Positions 17,333 to 28,456 of a stretch of DNA of 64,000 nucleotides are shown here, one piece after another. This stretch comes from Alphaproteobacteria bacterium. GTDB lineage: Bacteria; Pseudomonadota; Alphaproteobacteria; Micropepsales; Micropepsaceae. The position numbers and the translations under genes are program-made. The first letter of the stretch is position 1; every line of letters begins with the position of its first letter. The notes under the pieces were generated by a model that worked only from the letters and a program-made list of their open reading frames with translations, was not told where the DNA came from and ran no database searches. Where the stretch lies: NCBI GenBank assembly GCA_947474645.1, contig CANJJD010000005.1:1-64000 (forward strand), given 5' to 3'.

Positions 17333-18206
17333 GTTCCGCTCTTTCTTCGTTCAGGCGCATGGTCACCAGCACCACGATCATCGCCGCAAAACTGGTCAAG
17401 GTGCCCGGCAGCCAGATGATCAATCCGCCATAATGTTGGTCATTCAGCGCCGTCATGTCCAGCACCCGGCCGCAGATCATGTAGACCGGATAGATGTCAC
17501 GCTCGGTCAGCGACAATATGGCGCCCAGCACCATCTGGGGCAGCTCGATCATCAGGATCAAAAGGGCCCGCATCAAGTGCGACAGCCGCGCCGGCGGCTT
17601 GGCGCGGCTGTCCAGGATCAGCGCCCAGAACATCACGCCATTGATGGCCATGCTCCAGTTCATCAACTCATATAGATTGGCATCCAGCATCACCCGGGTA
17701 TGAAGGCCCGGGATCAGCCATAAATAGAGCAACCCCACGAACAGGAACGGCGCCATCACCGGATGCTGCAGGAAGGACAATGTCGCCTGCACCGGCCGCG
17801 CTGTCACCAACGGTTTGAGGAATTCCGGCATCCCCGCCCACAGCACCGGCCCGCTCATCCCCAATGCGATGAAGAAGGCGCCGAAGTGATGCAGCACGAA
17901 ATGCGCCGCCCGGTGCACGAAGAACATGTGCTGGGCGTAATAATCGATCCCGGTCTGCAGCACGATCCAGAAACTGGCCACACCGGCAACAAAACAAATC
18001 GAACGCCATAACGGCGGATGCTGCGCCTTGGGCAAAAGCTTCAGCCCACGGACGAACCAGGCCAGGGTCAGTGCGGTGGCGATATAGATGGGCCAGGAGA
18101 ATTCCCAGGGCAGCCACACCGGCAGGTCGGCCGGATAAAGCCGGCACACCAAATACAGCGCCGCGCCCAGCGCCAGCAGCGCGGCATATCCGCTCCAGGC
18201 TTTCAT
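17319..18206 (-). CDS. ctaG: Cytochrome c oxidase assembly factor, CtaG (caa3) family
   Basis: A 295-residue membrane protein with about seven transmembrane segments. Family features are conserved His/Trp clusters in and near the membrane (MFFVHRAAHFVLHHFGAF, FLQHPVMAPFLF, YELMNWSMAINGVMFW). CaaG/CtaG proteins of this family assist copper insertion into cytochrome c oxidase in Bacillus and many proteobacteria. It overlaps the PaiB-like start (ATGA) and the PCuAC start, making a tight three-gene operon. Confidence 0.85.
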   Translation of the reverse strand: MKAWSGYAALLALGAALYLVCRLYPADLPVWLPWEFSWPIYIATALTLAWFVRGLKLLPKAQHPPLWRSICFVAGVASFWIVLQTGIDYYAQHMFFVHRAAHFVLHHFGAFFIALGMSGPVLWAGMPEFLKPLVTARPVQATLSFLQHPVMAPFLFVGLLYLWLIPGLHTRVMLDANLYELMNWSMAINGVMFWALILDSRAKPPARLSHLMRALLILMIELPQMVLGAILSLTERDIYPVYMICGRVLDMTALNDQHYGGLIIWLPGTLTSFAAMIVVLVTMRLNEERAEREAA

Positions 18207-18793
18207 GGCTTGTCCATCAAGCCGGACAGATCGGTCCGCCCCTCGCGCGCAAATGCCTGCCGCACCCCTTCGCGGTCGGCTTCATCGCGGTTCTGGCTGA
18301 GCTTGTACTTGCCTTCCAGCGTTTCGATGGTCAGCTCAAAACCGACAATGCCGCGCAGCATGGTGGCGATATAAGTCTCGGGCGCTTCGCCGATGGTCCA
18401 GGGTGCCGGCCGCCCTGCTTCATGCGCATCGCTCAGTGCCGCCACATGGGCGTGCAGCCAATCGGCATCCTGCACCCATTTGATGGCCCCGCGCGCATGC
18501 ACCGTGATGTAATTCCAGGTCGGCACCGCCTTGCCGGCCTCGGCCTTGGAGGGATACCAGCTCGGCGAGACATAGGCATGTGGTCCCAGGAATATCGCCA
18601 GCGCCGCGCCATCGCCCGATTTCCAAACCGGATTGGCGCGCGCCACATGGCCGCGCAGCACATTACCCTCCAGCAGCATGGGCAGGTGATTGGCTTCAAG
18701 CCCTGTCGTGATCAATGTGGCAAAGCCGATCCGGCGCACGGCACCGGCCAGCACTTCGGGGCGGTCTTCGCGGAAATGATCGGGTACATACAT
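18203..18793 (-). CDS. FMN-binding negative regulator, PaiB-like
   Basis: 196 residues starting MYVPDHFRED, the highly conserved PaiB N terminus. The split-barrel flavin-binding fold follows (FATLITTGLEANHLPMLL, ARANPVWKS, LAIFLGPHAYVSPSWYPSK, VPTWNYITVHA). PaiB proteins affect protease and sporulation gene expression in Bacillus; their role in alphaproteobacteria is not clear. The start at 18793 stands 55 bases from the divergent sco gene, so they share a promoter region. Confidence 0.88.
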   Translation of the reverse strand: MYVPDHFREDRPEVLAGAVRRIGFATLITTGLEANHLPMLLEGNVLRGHVARANPVWKSGDGAALAIFLGPHAYVSPSWYPSKAEAGKAVPTWNYITVHARGAIKWVQDADWLHAHVAALSDAHEAGRPAPWTIGEAPETYIATMLRGIVGFELTIETLEGKYKLSQNRDEADREGVRQAFAREGRTDLSGLMDKP

Positions 18794-18848
18794 GGGCGCG
18801 ATACTATGCGCCTCGCCCCTTCCCGCCCAGCGTGATAAAGACGCGGCC

Positions 18849-19394
18849 ATGCGCATCCCTGCTCTCATTTTCGCAATGCTGGCCTTGGCGAGCTGTTCCA
18901 AGCCCAGCTTCCACATGACCGACATTTCCGGCGCCATGCCCCGGCTGGATTTCCACATGACGGCGGCGGGCAAGCCGGTCACGGCCGCGGACTTTCGCGG
19001 CAAGGTGGTGGCGCTGTACTTCGGCTACACCCACTGCCCCGATGTCTGCCCCGCCACCCTGGCCAACCTGGCCGACATGGCGTCCAAGGTGAACAGCCCG
19101 GAGTTAGCAATCTTGTTCGTCACCGTGGACCCGGAGCGCGATACGGATGCGGTGCTGGCCGATTACGCCAAGGCCTTCTCGCCGCAGGTGGTGGGCCTCT
19201 CCGGTACGCCCAACCAGCTCGCCACCCTGGCCCGCACCTATCGCGTCGCCTATGGCGTGAAAAAGGGGCCGCCCTACGAAGTCACCCATTCCAACGCGGT
19301 GTTCTTCTTCGATAAGGACGGCAAGGCGCGCCTGGTCACCACCGACAGCGGCAATGCCACGGCGATGGCAGAAGACGTGAAGCGCCTTCTCTAA
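18849..19394 (+). CDS. Sco1/SenC-family copper metallochaperone lipoprotein
   Basis: 181 residues. The N terminus MRIPALIFAMLALASC is a lipoprotein signal with Cys16 in the lipobox. The copper motif CPDVCP has Cys63 and Cys67, and the third ligand is His in YEVTHSN. Sco proteins load copper into the CuA centre of cytochrome c oxidase. The divergent PaiB/CtaG/PCuAC operon has the same job, though no oxidase subunit genes lie in the window. Confidence 0.93.
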   Translation: MRIPALIFAMLALASCSKPSFHMTDISGAMPRLDFHMTAAGKPVTAADFRGKVVALYFGYTHCPDVCPATLANLADMASKVNSPELAILFVTVDPERDTDAVLADYAKAFSPQVVGLSGTPNQLATLARTYRVAYGVKKGPPYEVTHSNAVFFFDKDGKARLVTTDSGNATAMAEDVKRLL

Positions 19395-19402
19395 TACCCT
19401 GC

Positions 19403-19510
19403 TGTCATGCCCGCGAAGGCGGGCATCCAGCGCGCCCGCGTCGGCGGGCGCGAAAGACTCATGCTCGCGGACGCTCGCAAAGCTGGATTCCCGCTTTCGC
19501 GGGAATGACA
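19403..19510. repeat. Intergenic palindromic repeat
   Basis: A long inverted repeat between convergent genes. The left arm TGTCATGCCCGCGAAGGCGG and the right arm (CGCTTTCGCGGGAATGACA) are near-complements, and a smaller hairpin (CGCGCCCGCG...CGGGCGCG) lies between them. This type of mosaic GTCATGCCCGC element occurs in many copies in alphaproteobacterial genomes. It could also act as a bidirectional terminator for sco and lpdA. Confidence 0.7.
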
Positions 19511-19513
19511 AGA

Positions 19514-20911
19514 TCAGATGTGCAGCGCGGCGCCGTCCGCCGCCAGCACCGCTTCATGCATCATCTCCGACAGGGTCGGATGCGGGAAGATGGTGTGCGA
19601 CAGCTCGGCATCGGTCAGTTCGCCGGTCTTGGCGATGACATAGCCCTGGATCAGCTCGGTCACTTCCGCCCCGATCATGTGCGCGCCCAACAGCTCGCCG
19701 GTGGTGGCGTCGAACACGGTCTTGATCAGCCCGTCCGCCTCGCCCAGCGCGATGGCCTTGCCGTTGCCGATGAAGGGGAACTTGCCCACCTTGATCTTGC
19801 GCCCCGACTCCTTGGCCTTGACTTCGGTCATGCCGACGGATGCGACCTGCGGCCAGCAATAGGTACAGCCCGCGACGTTCGAAGTGTTGAGCGGATGCAC
19901 GCCCTTCACCCCGGCGATCTTCTCGGCCACGATCACGCCTTCATGCATGGCCTTGTGCGCCAGCCAGGGACCGCCGACCAGGTCGCCGATCGCCCACACG
20001 CCGTCCACGCCGGTCTCGCCATACTTGCCGGCGAAGATGTGGGTCTTCTCGACCTTGATGCCGGCTGCTTCCAGCCCGATATTTTCGACATTGCCGACAA
20101 TGCCCATGGCCAGGATCACCCGCTCCACGGTCACTTGCTCGGTCTTGCCGTCCTTGGCTTTCAGGGTGCAGGTGACGTTGTCGGCGCCTTTCTTCAACTC
20201 GGTCACCGTGGTGCCCAGCTTCAGCTTCATGCCCTGCTTGGTGAAGGCCTTGGCGGCCATGGCCGAGATTTCCTCGTCCTCCACCGGCATGACGCGGTCC
20301 AGAACTTCGACCACGGTCACTTCGGCGCCCAGGGTGCGATAGAAGCTGGCGAACTCGATACCGATGGCGCCCGAGCCGACGACCAGCAGTGACTTGGGGA
20401 ACATGGTCGGCACCATCGCCTCGCGATAGGTCCAGACCAGCTTTCCGTCCGGCTCCAGCCCCGGCAGCGTGCGCGCCCGCGCGCCGGTCGCCAGCACGAT
20501 ATTCTTGGCGGTGTAGTCGGCCGCCTTGCCGTCCTTGGTCACTGACAGCTTGCCCTTGCCCGCCAGCTTGGCCTCGCCCGGAATGACGGTGATCTTGTGC
20601 TTCTTCATCAGGAAACCGACGCCATCCGACAATTGCTTGGACACACCTCTGGAGCGCTTGACGATCTTCTCGATGTCGAACTTGAAATTGTCGGCGCTGA
20701 ATCCGTACTCGTCCAGCCGGTGCATCAGGTGCCAGATCTCGGACGACCGCAGCAGCGCCTTCGTCGGGATGCAGCCCCAGTTCAGGCAGATGCCGCCCAT
20801 GCGGTCGCGCTCGACCACCGCGGTCTTCAGGCCCAACTGGGCGCAGCGGATGGCGCAGACATAACCGCCCGGTCCGCCGCCCACCACGATCACGTCGAAT
20901 ACATCACTCAT
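19514..20911 (-). CDS. lpdA: Dihydrolipoyl dehydrogenase (E3)
   Basis: A 465-residue flavoprotein. The FAD motif VVGGGPGGYVCAIRCAQLG is at 9-27, and the redox-active disulphide GGICLNWGCIPTKA has Cys42 and Cys47. An NAD-binding motif (LLVVGSGAIGIEFASFY) is central, and the C-terminal HTIFPHPTLSE holds the catalytic His-Glu pair. E3 reoxidises the lipoyl groups of the pyruvate dehydrogenase E2 subunit encoded upstream. It is the last gene of the pdh group, separated from pdhC by a small AT-richer gene. Confidence 0.96.
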   Translation of the reverse strand: MSDVFDVIVVGGGPGGYVCAIRCAQLGLKTAVVERDRMGGICLNWGCIPTKALLRSSEIWHLMHRLDEYGFSADNFKFDIEKIVKRSRGVSKQLSDGVGFLMKKHKITVIPGEAKLAGKGKLSVTKDGKAADYTAKNIVLATGARARTLPGLEPDGKLVWTYREAMVPTMFPKSLLVVGSGAIGIEFASFYRTLGAEVTVVEVLDRVMPVEDEEISAMAAKAFTKQGMKLKLGTTVTELKKGADNVTCTLKAKDGKTEQVTVERVILAMGIVGNVENIGLEAAGIKVEKTHIFAGKYGETGVDGVWAIGDLVGGPWLAHKAMHEGVIVAEKIAGVKGVHPLNTSNVAGCTYCWPQVASVGMTEVKAKESGRKIKVGKFPFIGNGKAIALGEADGLIKTVFDATTGELLGAHMIGAEVTELIQGYVIAKTGELTDAELSHTIFPHPTLSEMMHEAVLAADGAALHI

Positions 20912-20916
20912 TCAGA

Positions 20917-21132
20917 TCACTTCGCGGGTTTTGTTTTCATAAAAGCGTCAAGATCACGCCAATTACAGAATTGGTCTTTCTGTTTGTTCTTTGGGCGCCA
21001 GCGAAGACCACCTTTGCTAACCGTCAGCTCTCCAAAAACATTCGTGCCGTCTTTGACGTCGAAATTGATCCCATTCTCTTCACGGCTAAGAGGATGGCTA
21101 TTGAGAGAAATCGTTACAGTCTTGCTTGCCAT
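20917..21132 (-). CDS. Small protein of unknown function between pdhC and lpdA
   Basis: 71 residues from an ATG at 21132 with a good GGAGAG site. The sequence is basic, with a central VSKGGLRWRPKNKQKDQF and an aromatic C-terminal part (NWRDLDAFMKTK); no signal peptide or membrane segment. Its base composition is visibly AT-richer than its neighbours, and it splits the usual pdhC-lpdA adjacency, both suggesting later insertion. I do not know a function. Confidence 0.7.
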   Translation of the reverse strand: MASKTVTISLNSHPLSREENGINFDVKDGTNVFGELTVSKGGLRWRPKNKQKDQFCNWRDLDAFMKTKPAK

Positions 21133-21189
21133 AGCACTCTCCAAATTTTGTCGGCTCAAAATCGCTACGCAACAGACTTAACCCTAGAT

Positions 21190-22509
21190 CTACAACAACA
21201 TCGAAGCAGGTTCTTCGATGAACTGCTTCAGGGTTTGCAGGAACTTGGCGCCGGTGCCGCCGTCCACCACCCGGTGATCGGCCGACATGGTCACGGTCAT
21301 CACGGTGCCAATCTCGATCTTGCCGTTCTTCACGACAGGACGCTCCTCGCCCGCGCCCACCGCGATGATGCAGCTTTGCGGCGGGTTGATGATGGAGGTG
21401 AAGTTCTTGATGCCGTACATGCCCAGGTTGGAGACCGAGAAGCCGCCGCCTTCATACTGGTTGGGCTTGAGCTTCTTTTCCTTGGCCAGGCCGGCAAGCG
21501 TCTTCACTTCATTGCTGATCTCCACCAGGCCCTTGGTCTGGGCCTTGAAGATGATGGGCGTGATCAAGCCGAAGTCCAGCGCCACGGCGACGCCGACATC
21601 GGCATCCTTGTGGCGCAGGATCGCGGTGTCGGTCCAGGACGCGTTCACATCCGGATGCTTCATCAAGGCCATGGCGGAGGCCTTCATGATGAAGTCGTTG
21701 ACCGACAGTTTGTAGGCCGGGACCTTGTCTTTGCCCCCCTCTTTCTTAATCAAGGGCGCGGCGGCGTTCATCTTCTCGCGCACCGCCATCAGCGCATCCA
21801 GGTTGCAGTCCACCGTCAGGTAGTAATGCGGGATCAGCGTCTTGGCGGATGTCAGGCGCTTGGCGATGGCCTTGCGCATATTGTCGTGCGGGGTTTCTGC
21901 ATACGAACCCGCCGGATAGAGCAGACGCGCATCGGGCAACGGCGCCACGCCGGGAATGCCGCCACCGGCGGCAGGTGCAGCACCCGCAGCGGGCTTGGCG
22001 CCGCCGGGCTTGGCATTCTCCACGTCGGACTTGACGATGCGCCCGCGCGGGCCGCTGCCGGCGATGCCGGACAGGTCCACGCCCTTCTCGGCAGCGATGC
22101 GCTTGGCCAGCGGCGAAGCCACGATACGCCCGCCGTCCGCCTTGGGTGCGGCGGCAACGGGCGCGGATTTCGCGGCAGGATCCGCTTCCTTCTTCACCGC
22201 ATCGCCGATGTCCTTCATGGCGGCGGGAATGTCTTTCATCGCGGCGGGCGCCGCATCGGCGCTCTCGCCTTCGTCCAGCAATATGGCGATGGGAGCATTG
22301 ACCTTCACGCCTTCACTGCCTTCGGGCACCAGGATCTTGCCGATCTTGCCTTCGTCCACGGCCTCGAATTCCATCGTGGCCTTGTCGGTCTCGATTTCGG
22401 CCAGGATAGTGCCGGACTTGACGGTATCGCCTTCCTTGACCAGCCACTTGGCCAGCTTGCCCTCTTCCATGGTGGGCGACAGCGCGGGCATCAGGATGTT
22501 GGTGGCCAT
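21190..22509 (-). CDS. pdhC: Pyruvate dehydrogenase E2, dihydrolipoamide acetyltransferase
   Basis: 439 residues. One N-terminal lipoyl domain has the lipoylated Lys43 in [12 protein letters not shown]. An Ala/Pro linker, a peripheral-subunit-binding domain ([21 protein letters not shown]) and the catalytic acetyltransferase domain ending with the active-site DHRVVDGG follow. It passes acetyl groups to CoA and forms the core of the complex. The gene starts four bases before the end of pdhB. Confidence 0.96.
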   Translation of the reverse strand: MATNILMPALSPTMEEGKLAKWLVKEGDTVKSGTILAEIETDKATMEFEAVDEGKIGKILVPEGSEGVKVNAPIAILLDEGESADAAPAAMKDIPAAMKDIGDAVKKEADPAAKSAPVAAAPKADGGRIVASPLAKRIAAEKGVDLSGIAGSGPRGRIVKSDVENAKPGGAKPAAGAAPAAGGGIPGVAPLPDARLLYPAGSYAETPHDNMRKAIAKRLTSAKTLIPHYYLTVDCNLDALMAVREKMNAAAPLIKKEGGKDKVPAYKLSVNDFIMKASAMALMKHPDVNASWTDTAILRHKDADVGVAVALDFGLITPIIFKAQTKGLVEISNEVKTLAGLAKEKKLKPNQYEGGGFSVSNLGMYGIKNFTSIINPPQSCIIAVGAGEERPVVKNGKIEIGTVMTVTMSADHRVVDGGTGAKFLQTLKQFIEEPASMLL

Positions 22510-22513
22510 GTGC

Positions 22514-23884
22514 TTAAGCCTTGTAGCAGACGGCTTTGACGGCCTCGATCAGGTCATCGACCGTCGGCAGCGCAAGCTTTTCCAGGTTGGCGGCATAAGG
22601 CATGGGCACGTCCTTGCCCGACACCTTGGTGGGCGGCGCGTCCAGGTCATCGAACGCCTCCAGCGCCACGCGGCTGCAGATTTCCGAACCGATGGAGCAG
22701 ACCGGCCAGGCCTGCTCGAACGTGACGATGCGATTGGTCTTCCGCACGCTCTCCAGCACCGTGTCCATGTCCAGCGGGCGCAGGGTGCGCAGGTCGATCA
22801 CTTCGGCCTCGATGCCTTGTTCCGCCAGCTTCTCGGCCGCTTCCAGCGCCTGGCCCACGGTGATCGAATAGCTGACGATGGTGACGTCACTGCCGGGGCG
22901 GCAGATGCGCGCCTTGCCGATGGGCAGCACATAGTCTTCCAGCTTGGGCACCGGGAACGACTTGCCGTACAGGATTTCATTTTCCAGGAAGCAGACCGGG
23001 TTGGGATTGCGGATCGCCGCTTTCAGCAGGCCCTTGGCGTCGGCCGCTGAATAAGGCGCGATCACGATCACGCCCGGCACGCTCGCATACCAGGGGGCAA
23101 AGTCCTGGCTGTGCTGGGCCGCGACGCGGGCGGCGGCGCCGTTGGGACCGCGGAACACGATGGGGCAACTCATCTGGCCACCCGACATGTAGCGTGTCTT
23201 GACGGCCGAGTTGATGATCTGGTCCATCGCCTGCATGGCGAAGTTCCAGGTCATGAATTCGACAATTGGCTTCAGGCCATCAAAAGCCGCACCTACCGCA
23301 AGGCCGGTAAAGCCATGTTCGGTGATGGGGGTATCGATGACGCGGCGAGCGCCGAATTCCTGCAACAGGCCCTGGCTGATCTTGTAGGCGCCCTGATACT
23401 CGGCGACTTCCTCGCCCATCAGGAACACCAGCTCGTCGCGGCGCATTTCTTCGGCCATGGCGTCACGCAGCGCGTCGCGCACCGTGGTCATCACCATTTC
23501 GGTGCCTTCGGGCACGCCCGGATCGGCGGCAACCTGGAATTTCGGCGCGGCGTTGCTCTCGCTTTTTGGGGCGTCGCCTTTGGCTTCCTTCGGCGCGTCC
23601 GCTTTCGCCGCCTTCTTGGCCGGCGCGGCGCCCGCCGCTTCGCCATCCGCCAACAGCGTGGCGATGGGCGAATTGACCTTCACGCCCTCGGTGCCTTCGG
23701 CCACCAGGATCTGTCCGATCTTGCCCTCGTCCACGGCCTCGAACTCCATCGTGGCCTTGTCGGTTTCGATTTCCGCCAGGATGGTGCCGGACTTGACCAC
23801 ATCGCCTTCCTTGACCAGCCATTTGGAGAGCTTGCCCTCCTCCATGGTGGGCGACAGCGCGGGCATCAGGATCTCGGTGCTCAT
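22514..23884 (-). CDS. pdhB: Pyruvate dehydrogenase E1 beta subunit with N-terminal lipoyl domain
   Basis: 456 residues from the ATG at 23884, overlapping the pdhA stop by one base. Residues 1-80 are a lipoyl domain (Lys43 in [12 protein letters not shown]), nearly identical to that of PdhC. A low-complexity Ala/Lys linker and the transketolase-like E1 beta domain ([44 protein letters not shown]) follow. A lipoyl domain fused to E1 beta is characteristic of alphaproteobacterial pyruvate dehydrogenases. Confidence 0.96.
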   Translation of the reverse strand: MSTEILMPALSPTMEEGKLSKWLVKEGDVVKSGTILAEIETDKATMEFEAVDEGKIGQILVAEGTEGVKVNSPIATLLADGEAAGAAPAKKAAKADAPKEAKGDAPKSESNAAPKFQVAADPGVPEGTEMVMTTVRDALRDAMAEEMRRDELVFLMGEEVAEYQGAYKISQGLLQEFGARRVIDTPITEHGFTGLAVGAAFDGLKPIVEFMTWNFAMQAMDQIINSAVKTRYMSGGQMSCPIVFRGPNGAAARVAAQHSQDFAPWYASVPGVIVIAPYSAADAKGLLKAAIRNPNPVCFLENEILYGKSFPVPKLEDYVLPIGKARICRPGSDVTIVSYSITVGQALEAAEKLAEQGIEAEVIDLRTLRPLDMDTVLESVRKTNRIVTFEQAWPVCSIGSEICSRVALEAFDDLDAPPTKVSGKDVPMPYAANLEKLALPTVDDLIEAVKAVCYKA

Positions 23885-24858
23885 CAGGCGTAAATATCCG
23901 TGTAGAGTTCTTCCACGCCCGGCTCCGGGCTCTCGGTGGCGAATTCGGCGGCTTCCACCACCACCTTCTTCACCTCGGCATCCATCTGCTTGAGGTCCTG
24001 TTCGTTGACCATGCCGCGCTCGATCAGCTTCTTGCCGAAATTCTCGATGGGATCGCGCTTCTCGCGATACTCGGTCAGCTCTTCCTTGCTGCGATACTTG
24101 GCAGGGTCGGACATGGAATGGCCGCGATAGCGGTAGGTGTTCATCGAAAGAATGATCGGGCCCTTGCCAGAACGGCAATATTCCATCGCTTCGGCGCCGG
24201 CGCTCTGCACCGCTTCCACATCCATGCCGTCGACATTGATGCCGGGAATGCCGAACGACGAGCCGCGCTTGGAGAAATCCGACACCGCGCTGGAGCGCTT
24301 AACCGAGGTGCCCATGGCGTAATGGTTGTTCTCGATCACATAGATCACCGGCAGCTTCCACAGCTCGGCCATGTTGAAGCTCTCATAGACCTGGCCCTGG
24401 TTGGCGGCGCCGTCGCCGAAATAGGTCAGGCTGACCGCTTTGCTGCCACGATACTGGTTGGCGAAGGCGAGACCCGTGCCGATCGGCACCTGGGCGCCGA
24501 CGATGCCGTGGCCGCCATAGAATTTCTTCTCGTTGGAGAACATGTGCATCGAGCCGCCCTTGCCGCGCGACAGGCCAGTGGAACGCCCGGTGAGTTCGGC
24601 CATCACCGCCTTGGGATCGAGCCCCTGCGCCAGCATATGGCCATGGTCGCGATAGGAGGTGACTTGCTGGTCACCCTGCTTGGCGGCGCCCATCAGGCCG
24701 ACCACCACGGCTTCCTGGCCGATGTACAGATGGCAGAAGCCGCCGATCAGGCCCATGCCGTAGAGCTGGCCGGCCCGCTCCTCGAAACGGCGGATCAGAA
24801 GCATGTCGTGATAGAGTTTTTTGAGGGATTCAGAGTTGCTTTTGGCGGCTTCGGGCAT
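23884..24858 (-). CDS. pdhA: Pyruvate dehydrogenase E1 alpha subunit
   Basis: 324 residues from the ATG at 24858 ([14 protein letters not shown]). The thiamine-diphosphate motif [20 protein letters not shown] is present, and the phosphorylation-loop-like [15 protein letters not shown] follows. With PdhB it decarboxylates pyruvate and acetylates the lipoyl groups. It is the first gene of the pdhABC group, with a promoter region carrying two perfect inverted repeats. Confidence 0.95.
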   Translation of the reverse strand: MPEAAKSNSESLKKLYHDMLLIRRFEERAGQLYGMGLIGGFCHLYIGQEAVVVGLMGAAKQGDQQVTSYRDHGHMLAQGLDPKAVMAELTGRSTGLSRGKGGSMHMFSNEKKFYGGHGIVGAQVPIGTGLAFANQYRGSKAVSLTYFGDGAANQGQVYESFNMAELWKLPVIYVIENNHYAMGTSVKRSSAVSDFSKRGSSFGIPGINVDGMDVEAVQSAGAEAMEYCRSGKGPIILSMNTYRYRGHSMSDPAKYRSKEELTEYREKRDPIENFGKKLIERGMVNEQDLKQMDAEVKKVVVEAAEFATESPEPGVEELYTDIYA

Positions 24859-24960
24859 GGGGATGGGTGCCGTTTTCTTGGTTTTTCTTATGCTGGAAAA
24901 GTTTGTCGCAAGCCCCAAGCGACTTGGCAAGAACATTGTTATTTTATTGCGCTGCACCTT

Positions 24961-24997
24961 CCGAACAGTGTTCGGTGATCCGGCAATCTTGTTGCCG
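24961..24997. promoter_or_regulatory. Two adjacent perfect inverted repeats upstream of pdhA
   Basis: CCGAAC-AGT-GTTCGG at 24961-24975 and CGGCAA-TCTTG-TTGCCG at 24981-24997 are both perfect. They lie about 100-140 bases before the pdhA start, between ftsB and pdhA. They may be operators for a dimeric regulator. No regulator can be named: they do not match E. coli PdhR (no TGGT...ACCA core). Confidence 0.4.
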
Positions 24998-25022
24998 ATT
25001 GGCGCTGCGGAACGACGGATCG

Positions 25023-25340
25023 TTAGTGGCCGGTGCGGGGCAGCGCAACTTGATTGGCCTCGCCGGCCATAAGCTGCGTGCGCGCCAGTTCTTCGACCAG
25101 GTCGGGATCGCCCCCGTCTTTTTCCATCAGGCCGATGCGATGCTCCAGCCGGGCGCGGCTGGCCTGAAGGTCGGCGAGTTGCTGCTGCTGGATGCCCAAT
25201 TGGCCCTGGGTATCTTCCAGCGAAAGGATGCCGCGATTGCCCCAGATGGTATAGGCGCCGAAGTAGCTGACCACGGCCAGCGATACCGCCGGAACGATGA
25301 GGGCAATGAAAAACCGGCTGACCGAACGCTTGATTCGCAT
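25023..25340 (-). CDS. ftsB: Septum formation initiator, FtsB/DivIC family
   Basis: 105 residues. There is a short cytoplasmic tail, one transmembrane helix (FFIALIVPAVSLAVVSYFGAY, about 10-30) and a coiled coil (QGQLGIQQQQLADLQASRA and following). Bitopic proteins of this shape join the FtsQLB divisome complex in the periplasm. The location between eno and pdhA is the standard alphaproteobacterial one and supports the assignment. Confidence 0.88.
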   Translation of the reverse strand: MRIKRSVSRFFIALIVPAVSLAVVSYFGAYTIWGNRGILSLEDTQGQLGIQQQQLADLQASRARLEHRIGLMEKDGGDPDLVEELARTQLMAGEANQVALPRTGH

Positions 25341-25439
25341 TCCCCCAACGAATCACACACTGATTCGGGCCGTCAAGAGGGATTCAGTTAAGAATTCAAG
25401 GAACTTAGGTCAGCGGCCATTAAGAACTACACTGGCCGC

Positions 25440-26944
<1,505 letters not shown>

Positions 26945-27014
26945 CTATGCTTGGTGGGGTTCTAGAGGCGTGGCCCGGCTGCTTCAAGCCGCAGCGCCAT
27001 TTCAGGGGAAAATC

Positions 27015-27431
27015 ATGATGCTTTTCGCGCCCGCGACCCTTCTGACCGCCATCGCCACGGTGCTGGCCATCCTGGTCTCGCTGTGGACCGGCATCCTGGT
27101 CGCCCGCACCCGCCGCCGGACCGGTATCAAGCCCCCCGCCATGACCGGTTCGCCCGAACTGGAACGCGCCTTGCGCGTCCAGGGCAACACGATGGAGCAA
27201 TTCGTGATCTTCGTGCCGGCGCTGTGGCTGGCGGCGATCTATTTCCAGGGCTGGATTCCGGCGATACTGGGCCTGGTCTGGAGCCTTGGCCGCATCCTCT
27301 ATGCCTTCAGCTATGGCAGCGATGAGAAGCAGCGCTTCCCCGGCTTCGCCCTCACCATCTTCCCCACCTTGATCCTGGTCATCCTGGCGCTGATCGGCAT
27401 CGTCCAGGCCTGGACCGTGGCAACCGCCTGA
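27015..27431 (+). CDS. MAPEG-family membrane protein
   Basis: 138 residues with four hydrophobic segments. The family motif ERALRVQGNTMEQFVIFVPA (about 55-75) is clear. MAPEG proteins include membrane glutathione transferases; bacterial members are mostly uncharacterised. ATG codons at 27015 and 27018 are alternatives behind AGGGGAA. The dihaem cytochrome gene follows after 17 bases and is probably co-transcribed. Confidence 0.85.
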   Translation: MMLFAPATLLTAIATVLAILVSLWTGILVARTRRRTGIKPPAMTGSPELERALRVQGNTMEQFVIFVPALWLAAIYFQGWIPAILGLVWSLGRILYAFSYGSDEKQRFPGFALTIFPTLILVILALIGIVQAWTVATA

Positions 27432-27448
27432 CATTCCGGAGTGACACG

Positions 27449-28438
27449 ATGAAAATATTCGCCGCCGCGGTCGCGCTCCTGTTGGCTTCGCCCGCCCTCG
27501 CCCAGACGCCGGACATCGCCGCCTCCAAGTCGCTGTGGGAAAGCAACAACCTCTTTTGCAAGAATTGCCACGGCAAGACCGGCGAAGGCGCCATGGGTCC
27601 GGACTTGGCGGGCCGCGGTCTTTCCGCGTCGCAGTTCCAGCAGGCGGTGCGCAAGCCCTGGGGCGTGATGCCCGCCTTCACCACCGAACAGATCAGCGAT
27701 GCGGAGATCGCCGGCCTCACCGCCTGGTTCGCCAGCCTGCCCAAGGTGGCCGAAACCGCCGCCTGGCGGGTGCCGCTGGCGCCGGAAATGCCGCGCGGCC
27801 AGCAAGCCTATGTCTCTCAGGGCTGCGCCCAATGCCACGGCGCCACCTTCGACATGCCGCGCGCCGCCTTTGGCGGCCGGGGCACGGACTTCGCCACGAT
27901 GAAAGAGCTTGTCTACAATCACACCACCGCCATGCCCAAGTTTGAGGAGCAGCGGCCGGGCTCGCGCCTGCGCATGGGCAATTTCAGCACCTTGCGCCTG
28001 ACCGAAAGCCAGTTGAAGGAAATGTATGACTGGGCCCATGACGATCTGGGCTTCCGCCCCGAGCTGCGCGCCGAGCTGGTGCCCAGCACCGGCACCACCT
28101 ATGCCCTCAACGTCACCAACCTTGGCGAGCCGGGCAAGGGCCTGACCGCGCAGCGCGTCACCATCAATGTGATCGTGCCCGCCGGCGCCACCGTCACCGC
28201 CGCCACCGGCGACGGCTACAAGGGCGTGCACATGGACGAGAAGGCCAAAGGCAATGTCGCCGAATGGCAAGTCCCGCGCATCGCGCCCAAGGACGTCAAG
28301 GCGTTCACCGTCACCCTGTCCCAAGCGCCGGCCAAGCCGGAAGACCTCAAGGGCACGATACGCTGGGCCAAGCCCGGTCCCCGGACCGGCCCCAACAATG
28401 ATGTGGTGAACTTCGCGATGCGTCCGCCGGCGCGTTAA
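27449..28438 (+). CDS. Periplasmic dihaem cytochrome c
   Basis: 329 residues: a signal peptide (MKIFAAAVALLLASPALAQ) and two c-type haem sites, CKNCH (37-41) and CAQCH (126-130), each in a class I cytochrome-like domain, with likely Met ligands in MPAF and MPKF. The C-terminal 130 residues form a beta-rich domain (YALNVTNLGEPGKG...) resembling YcnI-like or copper-resistance immunoglobulin folds. An electron carrier in the periplasm is likely; the partner is unknown. Confidence 0.8.
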   Translation: MKIFAAAVALLLASPALAQTPDIAASKSLWESNNLFCKNCHGKTGEGAMGPDLAGRGLSASQFQQAVRKPWGVMPAFTTEQISDAEIAGLTAWFASLPKVAETAAWRVPLAPEMPRGQQAYVSQGCAQCHGATFDMPRAAFGGRGTDFATMKELVYNHTTAMPKFEEQRPGSRLRMGNFSTLRLTESQLKEMYDWAHDDLGFRPELRAELVPSTGTTYALNVTNLGEPGKGLTAQRVTINVIVPAGATVTAATGDGYKGVHMDEKAKGNVAEWQVPRIAPKDVKAFTVTLSQAPAKPEDLKGTIRWAKPGPRTGPNNDVVNFAMRPPAR

Positions 28439-28456
28439 GACCTCAACTTATCCATT

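Noticed and set aside
20971..22539. A 522-codon plus-strand frame across pdhC
   Set aside because: Antisense to a complete, motif-bearing pdhC and to the small gene beside it; no motifs of its own.
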